Below, piece by piece: positions 6,407 through 13,539 of a stretch of DNA of 14,181 nt. The stretch lies in contig DATLYT010000019.1 of assembly GCA_035574455.1 (NCBI GenBank), forward strand, positions 1-14,181, in the 5' to 3' direction. The DNA comes from DATLYT01 sp035574455. Its GTDB lineage: Bacteria > Bacteroidota > Ignavibacteria > UBA10030. Under the pieces are notes generated by a model. The model did no database searches and was not told where the DNA came from. It saw only the letters and a list, made by a program, of their open reading frames with translations. The position numbers and the translations under genes were made by a program. Numbering within the stretch: position 1 is the stretch's first letter; every line of letters starts with the position of its first letter.

Positions 6407-7855
6407 CTAATTTTTATTAGCTTTTCGAAGTTTTATGCCCAGATTGGAACACTTATCGTAGAGCGTTTTTTCCGGAACGGAAAGAATTTGCGCGCTCCTT
6501 TTTACATTCCAACCGGTCTGCTCAAGCGCGTTAAGAATAGCCAACCTTGCTGCGGAGTCACGTGCTTGCTTTTCGATGGCAGGGAGTGGCATGTTGGCAA
6601 GAGGACTAACCTTCCCTTCCGTAATTTCCTTGGGAAGGTCATGCGGTTCAATTTTCGTACTCGAACAAAACAGAATAGCTCGCTGAATCGTATTCTGGAG
6701 CTCACGGACGTTGCCCGGCCAATCGTACTGTAGCAAATGCTCCATCGTTGACTGACTGATGGTCAGGCTCGGTTTTCCCAACTCGGGACCGTAACGCTGC
6801 AAATAGTACTCAACGAGCAGTGGAATATCCTCCTTGTGTTGGCGGAGCGCTGGAAGGGTAATCGGGAAGATGTTGAGTCGATAAAAGAGGTCTTCACGAA
6901 ATTCACCGCGTGCAGTCATCTCGGCAAGAGTACGGTTCGTCGCAGCAATCACACGCACATCGACAGCAATGGGCGTTGTTCCCCCAACACGATCGATCAC
7001 GCGCTCTTGCAGCACACGCAAGATTTTAACTTGCGATTGGAGATCGAGGTCGGCAATTTCATCCAGGAAGATTGTCCCCCCTTCTGCTAACTCAAATTTG
7101 CCCGGCTTATTTTGCATCGCTCCGGTAAATGAGCCCCGCTGGTGGCCGAAGAGTTCGCTTTCGATCAAGCCTTTTACCAGCGACGCACAATTCACGGCAA
7201 CAAAAGGCCGGTTGCTTCGCTTGCTGGCTGAATGAATCTCCTGAGCAACCAACTCTTTCCCTGTGCCCGATTCACCCAAGATTAGAACCGTCACATCGGT
7301 CATCGCGACGCGCCGAATCTGATCGTGGATGCGACGCATCTCCGGGCTCCTACCAACGATCTTTCCCGAGAGTCGATTAAGCTCTTCGCGAATGCGTTCG
7401 TAGTCTCTTTTAAAGAACTGCTCTTGCTGGGCCTTCTCGATCATCGCGCGGAGTTCTACTTGACGGAGCGTCTTTGATCCATAGTGATAGGCTCCGTCCT
7501 TAACAGCTTCGACCGCCATCTCTACTGTCGGATGATCGGTCACGACGATGACGGGCAGGTAGGGCTGTGCACTTTTCACACGCTTTAAAACATCGAGGGT
7601 GGTCTGCGGCGATGTCGGCACTTCACCCAAAAACATCGCGAGAATCTGTTCGCGTTCGAGAATATCAACCGCTTGCTGTTCTTCGCTCGCGACGAAGATG
7701 GTGTAGAACTCACTCAGCAACGACTGGAATTGTACAACAAAGATTTTGTCGGTATCAAAGATTAGCAAACCGCGTGGTGATTTCATACTTGCTTTCAGAG
7801 CACTTTCTCCGAGCGGTGTTGCCTCGGGAGAATGCTGCATGAATGTGCTGGTCAC
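6407..7855 (-). CDS. Sigma-54-dependent transcriptional activator with degenerate receiver (482 aa)
   Basis: Residues about 27-145 resemble a receiver domain (acidic D34, D36; conserved K128 in YHYGSKTL). The position of the phosphorylated Asp is Leu (L76 in ILAMFLGEVP). Residues about 165-400 are an AAA+ sigma-54 activation domain: Walker A GESGTGKE (194-201), the sigma-54 contact loop GSFTGA (241-246), Walker B TIFLDEIADL (261-270) and the arginine-finger region RVIAATNR (301-308). A Fis-type helix-turn-helix covers about 434-475. Start choice: a longer reading from TTG at 7942 is open, but the GTG at 7855 has AGGAG 5 nt upstream, and the extra 29 residues look non-coding. It lies immediately upstream of the pilus operon's sigma-54-like promoter and is transcribed in the same direction. 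It is the likely activator of that promoter, in the manner of PilR, but probably not by classical phosphorylation. Confidence 0.93.
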   Translation of the reverse strand: MTSTFMQHSPEATPLGESALKASMKSPRGLLIFDTDKIFVVQFQSLLSEFYTIFVASEEQQAVDILEREQILAMFLGEVPTSPQTTLDVLKRVKSAQPYLPVIVVTDHPTVEMAVEAVKDGAYHYGSKTLRQVELRAMIEKAQQEQFFKRDYERIREELNRLSGKIVGRSPEMRRIHDQIRRVAMTDVTVLILGESGTGKELVAQEIHSASKRSNRPFVAVNCASLVKGLIESELFGHQRGSFTGAMQNKPGKFELAEGGTIFLDEIADLDLQSQVKILRVLQERVIDRVGGTTPIAVDVRVIAATNRTLAEMTARGEFREDLFYRLNIFPITLPALRQHKEDIPLLVEYYLQRYGPELGKPSLTISQSTMEHLLQYDWPGNVRELQNTIQRAILFCSSTKIEPHDLPKEITEGKVSPLANMPLPAIEKQARDSAARLAILNALEQTGWNVKRSAQILSVPEKTLYDKCSNLGIKLRKANKN

Positions 7856-7875
7856 TTGAACTCCTGAGTGATATG

Positions 7876-7894
7876 TTTCTTGAATTTCCAGAAA
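7876..7894. promoter_or_regulatory. Dyad site D, next to the activator's ribosome-binding site
   Basis: TTTCTTGAATTTCCAGAAA fits TTCTK-N7-CRGAA. It ends only about 10 bp from the AGGAG of the activator gene and 21 bp from its GTG, so a bound protein could block transcription or affect the leader. This fits negative autoregulation (inference). Confidence 0.45.
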
Positions 7895-7961
7895 TTGCTC
7901 CTCGCGTCGGTTTCGCTCTGCCTGCCGTGAACCCCGCTCCAAAGGACTTCATTCTAGCATT

Positions 7962-7980
7962 TTTCTGGAAAAACCAGAAA
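7962..7980. promoter_or_regulatory. Dyad site A, perfect palindrome upstream of the activator gene
   Basis: TTTCTGGAAAAACCAGAAA has perfect 7-bp arms around an AAAAA centre and is the most symmetric of the five sites. It lies about 107 bp upstream of the activator start and 86 bp from site D. As RNA it could also form a short stem, but no U-run follows. Confidence 0.55.
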
Positions 7981-8007
7981 TCGGGAGAAAAGCAGATGTA
8001 GGGAGGC

Positions 8008-8026
8008 ATTCTGAAAATACCGGAAT
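8008..8026. promoter_or_regulatory. Dyad site C upstream of the activator gene
   Basis: ATTCTGAAAATACCGGAAT fits TTCTK-N7-CRGAA and closely resembles site B (same TTCTGAAAA and CCGGAA blocks). It lies 46 bp from site A centre to centre. Confidence 0.5.
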
Positions 8027-8267
8027 TCGACTGACCGGGCAAGTTAGATTATTCTTATTCGATATTAGAAAATTCCAATACGGATTGCCAGCAAACTGAG
8101 CGAGAATCGGGGTCGTAGGAAAGGTTGAGTCTTGACAATCACCTACGAGCATTCAGCAGAGCAGCGATCCTCAAGAAAACGTTGTTTGGTTCGTAGGATT
8201 TTGCTAAACGCTGAGGTATTAGCGGCCATTATGAACTAAGGCGTTGGGGTTGCGTTGAGGGAAGACC

Positions 8268-8348
8268 GAGTGCATCTCGACGTTCTCTTTCCGACGCCCA
8301 GCGTCGGATTGCAATGATGCTATGCACTCCTGTTCAATAGCGACGCTG
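8268..8348. other. Nested inverted repeats, possible structured RNA or regulatory DNA
   Basis: Outer perfect 8-bp arms are GAGTGCAT (8268-8275) and ATGCACTC (8322-8329). They enclose an inner perfect 8-bp hairpin, TCCGACGC (8290-8297), loop CCA, GCGTCGGA (8301-8308). A third segment CGACGCTG (8341-8348) can pair with CAGCGTCG (8299-8306), competing with the inner hairpin. No U-run follows either way, so it is not a simple terminator. Strand and function are unknown. Confidence 0.35.
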
Positions 8349-8423
8349 AGTGTTTACAAGTTTAATAAGTAGATCCAGGGATAAAAAGTGGAAACTCTTT
8401 GTTCACGTTTCTCGCGGGGAGGG

Positions 8424-8458
8424 AAAAAAATATTCTGTTAGATGCGTCAAGACCTAAC
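8424..8458 (-). terminator. Weak candidate terminator of the histidine kinase operon
   Basis: On the minus strand GTTAG and CTAAC (8458-8454 and 8441-8437) can form a 5-bp stem with a long loop around the stop codon. It is followed shortly by a seven-T run (8430-8424). The stem is short, so confidence is low. Confidence 0.25.
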
Positions 8459-11400
8459 TTGGCACAGGCGCGGATGATGAAGAGACAGCCAACGGAAGTC
8501 GGATAGTGAAACGCGTTCCTTTCCCTTCTTCACTCTGCACCTGAATCGTACCGCCGTGCGCCTCAACGATACCGATGACGAGAGAAAGACCGAGACCTGC
8601 AGCCTCGACGCTGGCGTTGAATGCCGATGCGCGCACAAATGGTTGAAAGATTTTCGCCAGCTTATCTTTAGGAATCCCGGAACCCGTATCGGCAAAATCC
8701 AGAACGACCGAGCCATCCATCGTTGCATAGCTCAGGGTAATTCGCCCCTTCGGTGGCGTGTGGTGGAGAGAATTTTCCAACAAATTAAACAACACCTGCC
8801 GAAAACGTGCCAGGTCGAGCTCCACAAACACTTTCGAACGTTTCTGAAAGACGAAGGCGATTTCTTTTTCCCTGCTCAGAAGAACCGCTTCTTCATAAAA
8901 ATCTTGCAGGACGCTCGAGAACTCCACTCGCTCACGGTTCATCTGAAAGGTTCCTGCTAAGATGGTTCCTAAATTTAGCAAGTCCCCAACGGTACTATTC
9001 AGGCGGAGGATTTCATCATACGTGGAGACAAGGACCTTTCGGAGTGTTGCGGGGGACGTGCGGGGATGCATCACTTGCTCTAATTGATTCCGCAAAATCG
9101 CTAACGGCGTTTTCAATTCGTGCGAGGCAAGGGAAGAAAAGCTCAGCACTTGCCGTACTCGGTGGTGGAGCTGGTCCGTTACCTGATTGATACGCTGTGT
9201 AAGGTCAGAGATGGCAACCGCGGATGACCCGTCTGAAGTCCCGCCTGCACTCTCCGGCAAGGTCATCCCCTGAGCGACCTCTGCAAAGAGACTCTCAAAG
9301 CGTTGTTCGCTCGTTCGCAACGCTTCTTCCGAACGCCTCCGCTCCGTGATATCGGTACACACGCCGATGGAACCGACGACCATTCCCCTTGCATCGTACA
9401 GAGGCGAGGCACTAATCTGTACCCAGATCAGCTCGCCAGTTTTTTTTCGGAGCTGTATGTCATAGCGCGCCGACATACGCTGAGCCCGTTTTTGATTCTG
9501 CCCCCGGATAAATGCCCGATCTTCATCTCGCAACAGAATCTCATATCCCACCTTGCCGATCAACTCATCCCGCGTGTACCCGATCATTTCGCAGAACCGG
9601 TCGTTGGCAAACTGAATAACATCTTCATTGTCGACCTGGAGCAATCCCTCATTCATGCTTTCAACCAACGTACGGTAGCGAAGTTCACTCTCCTGCAGTG
9701 CTTCCTCATGTTGTTTGCGCTCGGTGATGTCGACAATCGAGCTAAGGATGTACGTCTTTCCCTCCATGTCGATAGGATTTAACCCTACCTCGACTGGGAA
9801 CTCCGTTCCGTTCTTGCGGAGGCCATACAAATCTCTGCCAACGCCCATTTTACGGGCTTGCGGAGTCATACGAAAAGCCGTGCGGTATTCTACATGTTGA
9901 CGCTGAAACCGGGCGGGAATTAATACTTCAATCGGTTTTCCGAGCACCTCGTGCCGCTGGTAGCCGAACAATCGCTCGGCTTCCGAATTCAACATCACGA
10001 TCTTGCCATCGCTATCGACCATCACCATCCCATTCGAGGTTGATTCGACAGCAAGACGGAATATCTCCTGTGCCCGCTTCCGTTCGGTGATATCCACCAC
10101 GACGCCGTCCAAACGAACAAGCTTGCCGTGCTCATCGAACACCGGTATCGTCTGCTCGTCCAACCAACGCACTTCCCCGTCCGGACGTAGAATGCGATAT
10201 TCAATCCTCGCCATCCGTCCTTTCAGGGTCTCTTGCTCCGTGGCTTCAACAAAAGCTCGGTCGTCCGGATGCGCTACCTCTTTCCAGAGGTTCAGGTTGT
10301 CAAAAAAGGCCTGGCGCGGGAGATGATAGATCTTCTCCATACCCGCAGAGTTGTAGAGGAGCTTATTGTTTCGCGTGTCGAACGACCAGAAGGCAATTTG
10401 GTCAAGGCTATCGAGAATGTTATCGAGCTGAGCCCTCGTTTCCCGTAGATGCTCCTCGGCCGTCTTCCGATTGCTGATGTCGCGCACCACATTGCGGTAT
10501 TCCACCACTCTTCCCTGTTCATCTCGTATGATGCGAGTCGTTTGTTCCGCCCACACCGTCGTGCCATCCTTTCGACGAGCACGAAACTCGCAAGTGGTAT
10601 CGACCGTACCGTCTGCCGTACACGCAAGGTAGTGTGCCACGATATGACGTCGATCCTCTTCGGCAATCAGCCGCACGTAAGACTGTCCGATCAACTCCTC
10701 CTCGGTGTAGCCAGAATACAGGAACAGGTTGGGACTTCCGTAGACCAGCCGCCCGCGGTTGTCCGAGACGTAGTAGACCTCCCTGATGTTCTCCACGAGA
10801 TTCCGGTACCGTTCTTCACTCTGTCGGAGCCTTTCTTCTGCTTGCTTTTGGAGCGTGATGTCGCGCGTAATCGCCGATGTCCCGATAACCTGTCCGAATG
10901 AATCTCGTATTGGTGAAATCGTCAGGGAGACGTCGACGAGTGATCCGTCTTTTCGTCTCCGTCGTGTGACGTAATTGGAAACGGTCTCCCCTTTAAGGAC
11001 ACGTTTCAAGAGCGTGCCAATTTCTTCGGCATCGTCCCCTGAGAGAAGAGAGATATGTCGTCCGACCGCTTCCCTCGCACTATAACCGTAAAGTCGCTCG
11101 AGCGCCGGGTTCCAACTGGTAATGATACCATGTGCATCCAAGCTCAAGATGCCATCGGAGGACGATTCCACAATCGCGGCGTAGCGGGCGTGAATTTCCT
11201 CCGTTTGCTTTTGTTGCGTAATGTCCTCTGCGATGCCGGCAATTCGATAGACAATCCCCGTTTCGTCCCGGATGGGAAAAGCCCGGTCACGAATCCATCG
11301 GATTGTCCCGTCCGGACGCACGATGCGATAGACCTCGTCAAACTCTCCGCGAGCCTGCTTGGCGAGGGCCTCACGCACCCGCTCGCGGTCGTCCGGATGG

Positions 11401-12473
11401 ACTGCCTCTAACCAGTCCAAAGGCGAAAGATAAAGACTTGTTCGGGAGCGACCCCAAATCTCCGTATATCCTGCACTCACGTAGAGCATCTTGCTTTTCG
11501 TGAGGTCGGTCATCCAGAAGACCTCGTGAATGTTCTCCGCCAGTTGACGAAGGCGCTCTTCGCTCTCCCGCATTGTTTCTTCCGCCTTTTGACGCTCCAT
11601 CACAACAGCGGCTAAAACAAGGTTGGACAGCGATACTACTGCCATCAAGGTCTGCATGAACAAGAGGCGATCGCTCAAGTCCTCCTGTGCATAGGGCCCA
11701 TACCCGCTCGCAGTGCACCACAGGGCGATGACAGACACAACGAACGTAGCAAGAACAGCTCCATGCTGTCCAAAACGCAATGCCACCCAGATCAGGACAG
11801 GGAAGACGAAGTAGGGAGGGATATATTTGTTCAGGTCGGGTGGTACGAAATACCCAAACACGGTGAAACTCACAACCGGCACGAGAACAGCTAAGGTCGC
11901 CGCCTCAAGGAGCCGTGTCCTTCGAAAGTGGAAAGCAGCAGGAGTGAACCAGACGAGCAAGAGAGGGGCAATGATGAGATCACCTACAGCATCGCCCAAC
12001 CACCAGGACAGCCAGGTGCGCAAAAGCTCGGACTCAGGGACTCTTTCCGAGAACCACAATGCCCCAACTCCAACCGTTGCACTCACCATCGTGCTAATCA
12101 TGGCAGCGTACAGTACGAGCGCAACAACGTCGCGCAGACGTCCGAGGGAGTTCTGAAACCCCATCCGCCGGAGAAGGTACGCTCCGAGTAACGCTTCGCC
12201 AGCATTGCCGAGGCCAATCGTTATCGCCAACGGCAATGAGGCGCCGACAGCGCTGTTCGCCAGTACGGCGCCGAGAAACACACCCGGCCAGAGGCGATAC
12301 CCAAAAATCAGCAATGCCGCGAGGGAAATACCTGTCGGGGGCCAGACGAGTGTGGCAAAGCCACTGATGGCATCAATCCCCAAACCGAATCGCGCCGCAA
12401 TGTAGTACACCACCGTCAGAAGGACGATTGCCGTTACGGAGCGTACTCGTTCGTAGACGCGGTCGTTACTCAT
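8454..12473 (-). CDS. Membrane sensor histidine kinase: MASE1, six PAS domains, HisKA, ATPase (1339 aa)
   Basis: Residues about 10-295 form a MASE1-type integral membrane sensor (LVWPPTGISLAALLIFGYRLWPGVFLGA near the start, then several hydrophobic helices). Six PAS domains follow at about 302-422, 427-545, 550-672, 675-800, 802-920 and 925-1046. Each ends in a D-I-T/S-x-x-K/R-type PAC tail. Residues 1051-1075 (SEQRFESLFAEVAQGMTL) look like the beginning of a seventh PAS domain that then breaks off. The DHp domain has the phosphoacceptor H1118 in ASHELKTPL. The ATPase domain has the N box (N1234 in LLENSLHHTP), G1 box (DTGSGIP, 1262-1268) and G2 box (GLGLSL, 1293-1298). The ATG at 12473 has no clear Shine-Dalgarno site. 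It begins 36 nt after the OmpR-type regulator's stop, so the two probably form a cognate pair. The ligand is unknown; PAS domains could bind small molecules, haem or flavin, and no such site can be assigned. Confidence 0.93.
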   Translation of the reverse strand: MSNDRVYERVRSVTAIVLLTVVYYIAARFGLGIDAISGFATLVWPPTGISLAALLIFGYRLWPGVFLGAVLANSAVGASLPLAITIGLGNAGEALLGAYLLRRMGFQNSLGRLRDVVALVLYAAMISTMVSATVGVGALWFSERVPESELLRTWLSWWLGDAVGDLIIAPLLLVWFTPAAFHFRRTRLLEAATLAVLVPVVSFTVFGYFVPPDLNKYIPPYFVFPVLIWVALRFGQHGAVLATFVVSVIALWCTASGYGPYAQEDLSDRLLFMQTLMAVVSLSNLVLAAVVMERQKAEETMRESEERLRQLAENIHEVFWMTDLTKSKMLYVSAGYTEIWGRSRTSLYLSPLDWLEAVHPDDRERVREALAKQARGEFDEVYRIVRPDGTIRWIRDRAFPIRDETGIVYRIAGIAEDITQQKQTEEIHARYAAIVESSSDGILSLDAHGIITSWNPALERLYGYSAREAVGRHISLLSGDDAEEIGTLLKRVLKGETVSNYVTRRRRKDGSLVDVSLTISPIRDSFGQVIGTSAITRDITLQKQAEERLRQSEERYRNLVENIREVYYVSDNRGRLVYGSPNLFLYSGYTEEELIGQSYVRLIAEEDRRHIVAHYLACTADGTVDTTCEFRARRKDGTTVWAEQTTRIIRDEQGRVVEYRNVVRDISNRKTAEEHLRETRAQLDNILDSLDQIAFWSFDTRNNKLLYNSAGMEKIYHLPRQAFFDNLNLWKEVAHPDDRAFVEATEQETLKGRMARIEYRILRPDGEVRWLDEQTIPVFDEHGKLVRLDGVVVDITERKRAQEIFRLAVESTSNGMVMVDSDGKIVMLNSEAERLFGYQRHEVLGKPIEVLIPARFQRQHVEYRTAFRMTPQARKMGVGRDLYGLRKNGTEFPVEVGLNPIDMEGKTYILSSIVDITERKQHEEALQESELRYRTLVESMNEGLLQVDNEDVIQFANDRFCEMIGYTRDELIGKVGYEILLRDEDRAFIRGQNQKRAQRMSARYDIQLRKKTGELIWVQISASPLYDARGMVVGSIGVCTDITERRRSEEALRTSEQRFESLFAEVAQGMTLPESAGGTSDGSSAVAISDLTQRINQVTDQLHHRVRQVLSFSSLASHELKTPLAILRNQLEQVMHPRTSPATLRKVLVSTYDEILRLNSTVGDLLNLGTILAGTFQMNRERVEFSSVLQDFYEEAVLLSREKEIAFVFQKRSKVFVELDLARFRQVLFNLLENSLHHTPPKGRITLSYATMDGSVVLDFADTGSGIPKDKLAKIFQPFVRASAFNASVEAAGLGLSLVIGIVEAHGGTIQVQSEEGKGTRFTIRLPLAVSSSSAPVPS

Positions 12474-12509
12474 GATGTTGAGTGAAGGGACGGAACAAGA
12501 CTAGCTACA

Positions 12510-13205
12510 CTATGACTCATCCTGCAGCATAAATCCCTGGCCGTGGATCGTTTGGATGAGTTTTTTCGGGAACTCTTTGTCGACAGCTTCTCTCACGTAG
12601 CTGACATACACATCGACGATGTTCGTGCCGGTTTCAAAGGTGTAACCCCAGACTTGTTCGGCAATCCGTGCGCGTGTGAGAATCTGGTTTTTGTTGCGAA
12701 GGAAAAACTCAAGGAGAGCAAACTCGCGCGGTGAGAGGCTGATTGTCTTATCACCCCGTCGAACGGTCCGATTCACCAAATCCATCACTAAATCCCCTGC
12801 CTTTAGGATGGAGATACTGGAACTACCCGAGCGCCGCAAAATGGCTTCGATGCGGGCGAGCAGTTCGTTGGAATCAAACGGTTTCGGCAAATAATCGTCC
12901 GCACCAAGCCGAAGCCCCTGCACACGGTCATTGACCTGATCCCGGGCGGAAACGATCAGCACAGGAGTGGCATACGAACGCGACCGGAGCGTTTGCAACA
13001 CTTCGAGCCCTGATTTGACAGGCAGGCCAAGGTCGAGAATAATAAGCCCGAATTGGTCGTTGAGCGCTTTGCGTTCAGCGTCCCCGCCATCGAATGCCAG
13101 CTCAACGTCAAACCCCTGACGGTTGAGCTGACGTTCCATCGAACGCGCTAATTTCTTCTCGTCTTCAACAAGCAAGATTTTAATTTTTCGTTGGGCAGAG
13201 TCCAT
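12510..13205 (-). CDS. OmpR/PhoB-family response regulator (231 aa)
   Basis: An intact receiver occupies residues 7-122: E14 and D15 in the acidic pocket, phosphoacceptor D58 in LIILDLGLP, the SARD switch region (86-89) and K108 in PKPF. A winged-helix DNA-binding domain covers about 133-228 (LSPREFALLEFFLRNKNQILTRARIAEQVWG, then the recognition helix region NIVDVYVSYVREAVD and the wing IHGQGFML). The ATG at 13205 has GGTGAG close upstream. It is the first gene of the operon with the large MASE1/PAS kinase, which is its likely partner. It probably acts as a transcription factor; targets are unknown, though repeated TTGAGTAT elements near its own start are candidates for autoregulation. Confidence 0.95.
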   Translation of the reverse strand: MDSAQRKIKILLVEDEKKLARSMERQLNRQGFDVELAFDGGDAERKALNDQFGLIILDLGLPVKSGLEVLQTLRSRSYATPVLIVSARDQVNDRVQGLRLGADDYLPKPFDSNELLARIEAILRRSGSSSISILKAGDLVMDLVNRTVRRGDKTISLSPREFALLEFFLRNKNQILTRARIAEQVWGYTFETGTNIVDVYVSYVREAVDKEFPKKLIQTIHGQGFMLQDES

Positions 13206-13226
13206 CTCTCACCAGCAATGCTTTTG

Positions 13227-13232
13227 AGTATA
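13227..13232 (-). promoter_or_regulatory. Candidate -10 element of the regulator/kinase operon
   Basis: TATACT on the minus strand lies 21 nt upstream of the regulator's ATG. No good -35 hexamer sits at 16-18 bp, so an activator-dependent or non-classical promoter is possible. It overlaps one of the TTGAGTAT elements. Confidence 0.3.
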
Positions 13233-13473
13233 TTGTCAAAAGGTGGAGACAAATGCAACCAAACACCTCATACTCAAGAGCCTATCGAGTATTCGGTTCC
13301 CAAGCGCGTTCACCTCAATCGAAGTTGTTTGAGGACGAGATGGCATAGCATTTTCTCCAGAGAATGATGGGAACGTTTGTAGATTCTTCAATGAAGCACC
13401 TTCCGAGAGGGCCATTTGTCGCAGAATATGGCAAAAAACATCAAGTAAACGGTGGACATGGTTTCCCCTCCCC

Positions 13474-13488
13474 TGGCGCGGTATTTGT
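13474..13488 (+). promoter_or_regulatory. Possible sigma-54-like promoter of the plus-strand kinase
   Basis: TGGCGCGGTATTTGT has the TGGC block and TTG at correct spacing, but the last -12 base is T rather than C. Transcription would begin near 13500, about 40 nt before the ATG at 13540. No copy of the TTCTK-N7-CRGAA dyad was found upstream, so a link with the pilus activator is not supported. Confidence 0.3.
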
Positions 13489-13539
13489 GCCGATTCCACG
13501 TGAGAGAAACGTATGTTCACTAACAACGGAGAGGTTCCC

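Larger units (their letters stand above)
7856..8453. other. Non-coding region between the histidine kinase and the activator
   Basis: About 600 bp with no convincing gene on either strand; the short open frames here have no recognisable product or good start. It holds dyad sites D, A and C. It also has a perfect 7-bp inverted repeat TCGTAGG (8113-8119) / CCTACGA (8142-8148), with TCGTAGGA recurring at 8191-8198. The hairpin cluster at 8268-8348 is listed separately. The activator's promoter should be here. I could not pick a convincing -35/-10 pair or a sigma-54 element; AT-rich sequence near 8045-8085 is the best general candidate. Confidence 0.6.
13206..13539. other. Divergent intergenic region between the OmpR regulator and the plus-strand kinase
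   Basis: 334 bp with no convincing gene; an open frame running antisense through it (13236-13649, minus) overlaps the real plus-strand gene and lacks recognisable features. It contains TTGAGTAT (13224-13231) and its exact inverse ATACTCAA (13270-13277), and a partial third copy CGAGTAT (13286-13292). There is also a 12-bp palindrome TTCTC-CA-GAGAA (13353-13364) and a sigma-54-like element at 13474-13488. Confidence 0.6.

Noticed and set aside
7856..7942. 29-residue N-terminal extension of the sigma-54 activator from a TTG
   Set aside because: The GTG at 7855 has AGGAG at ideal spacing, and dyad site D falls in the extension, which fits a non-coding region.
8045..8070. Possible sixth dyad (TTCT...AGAA near 8053-8071)
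   Set aside because: The half-sites do not fit TTCTK-N7-CRGAA in spacing or sequence; it is simply AT-rich.
7949..8152. 67-aa minus-strand open frame upstream of the activator
   Set aside because: It covers dyads A and C, has no Shine-Dalgarno support, and no family resemblance was seen.
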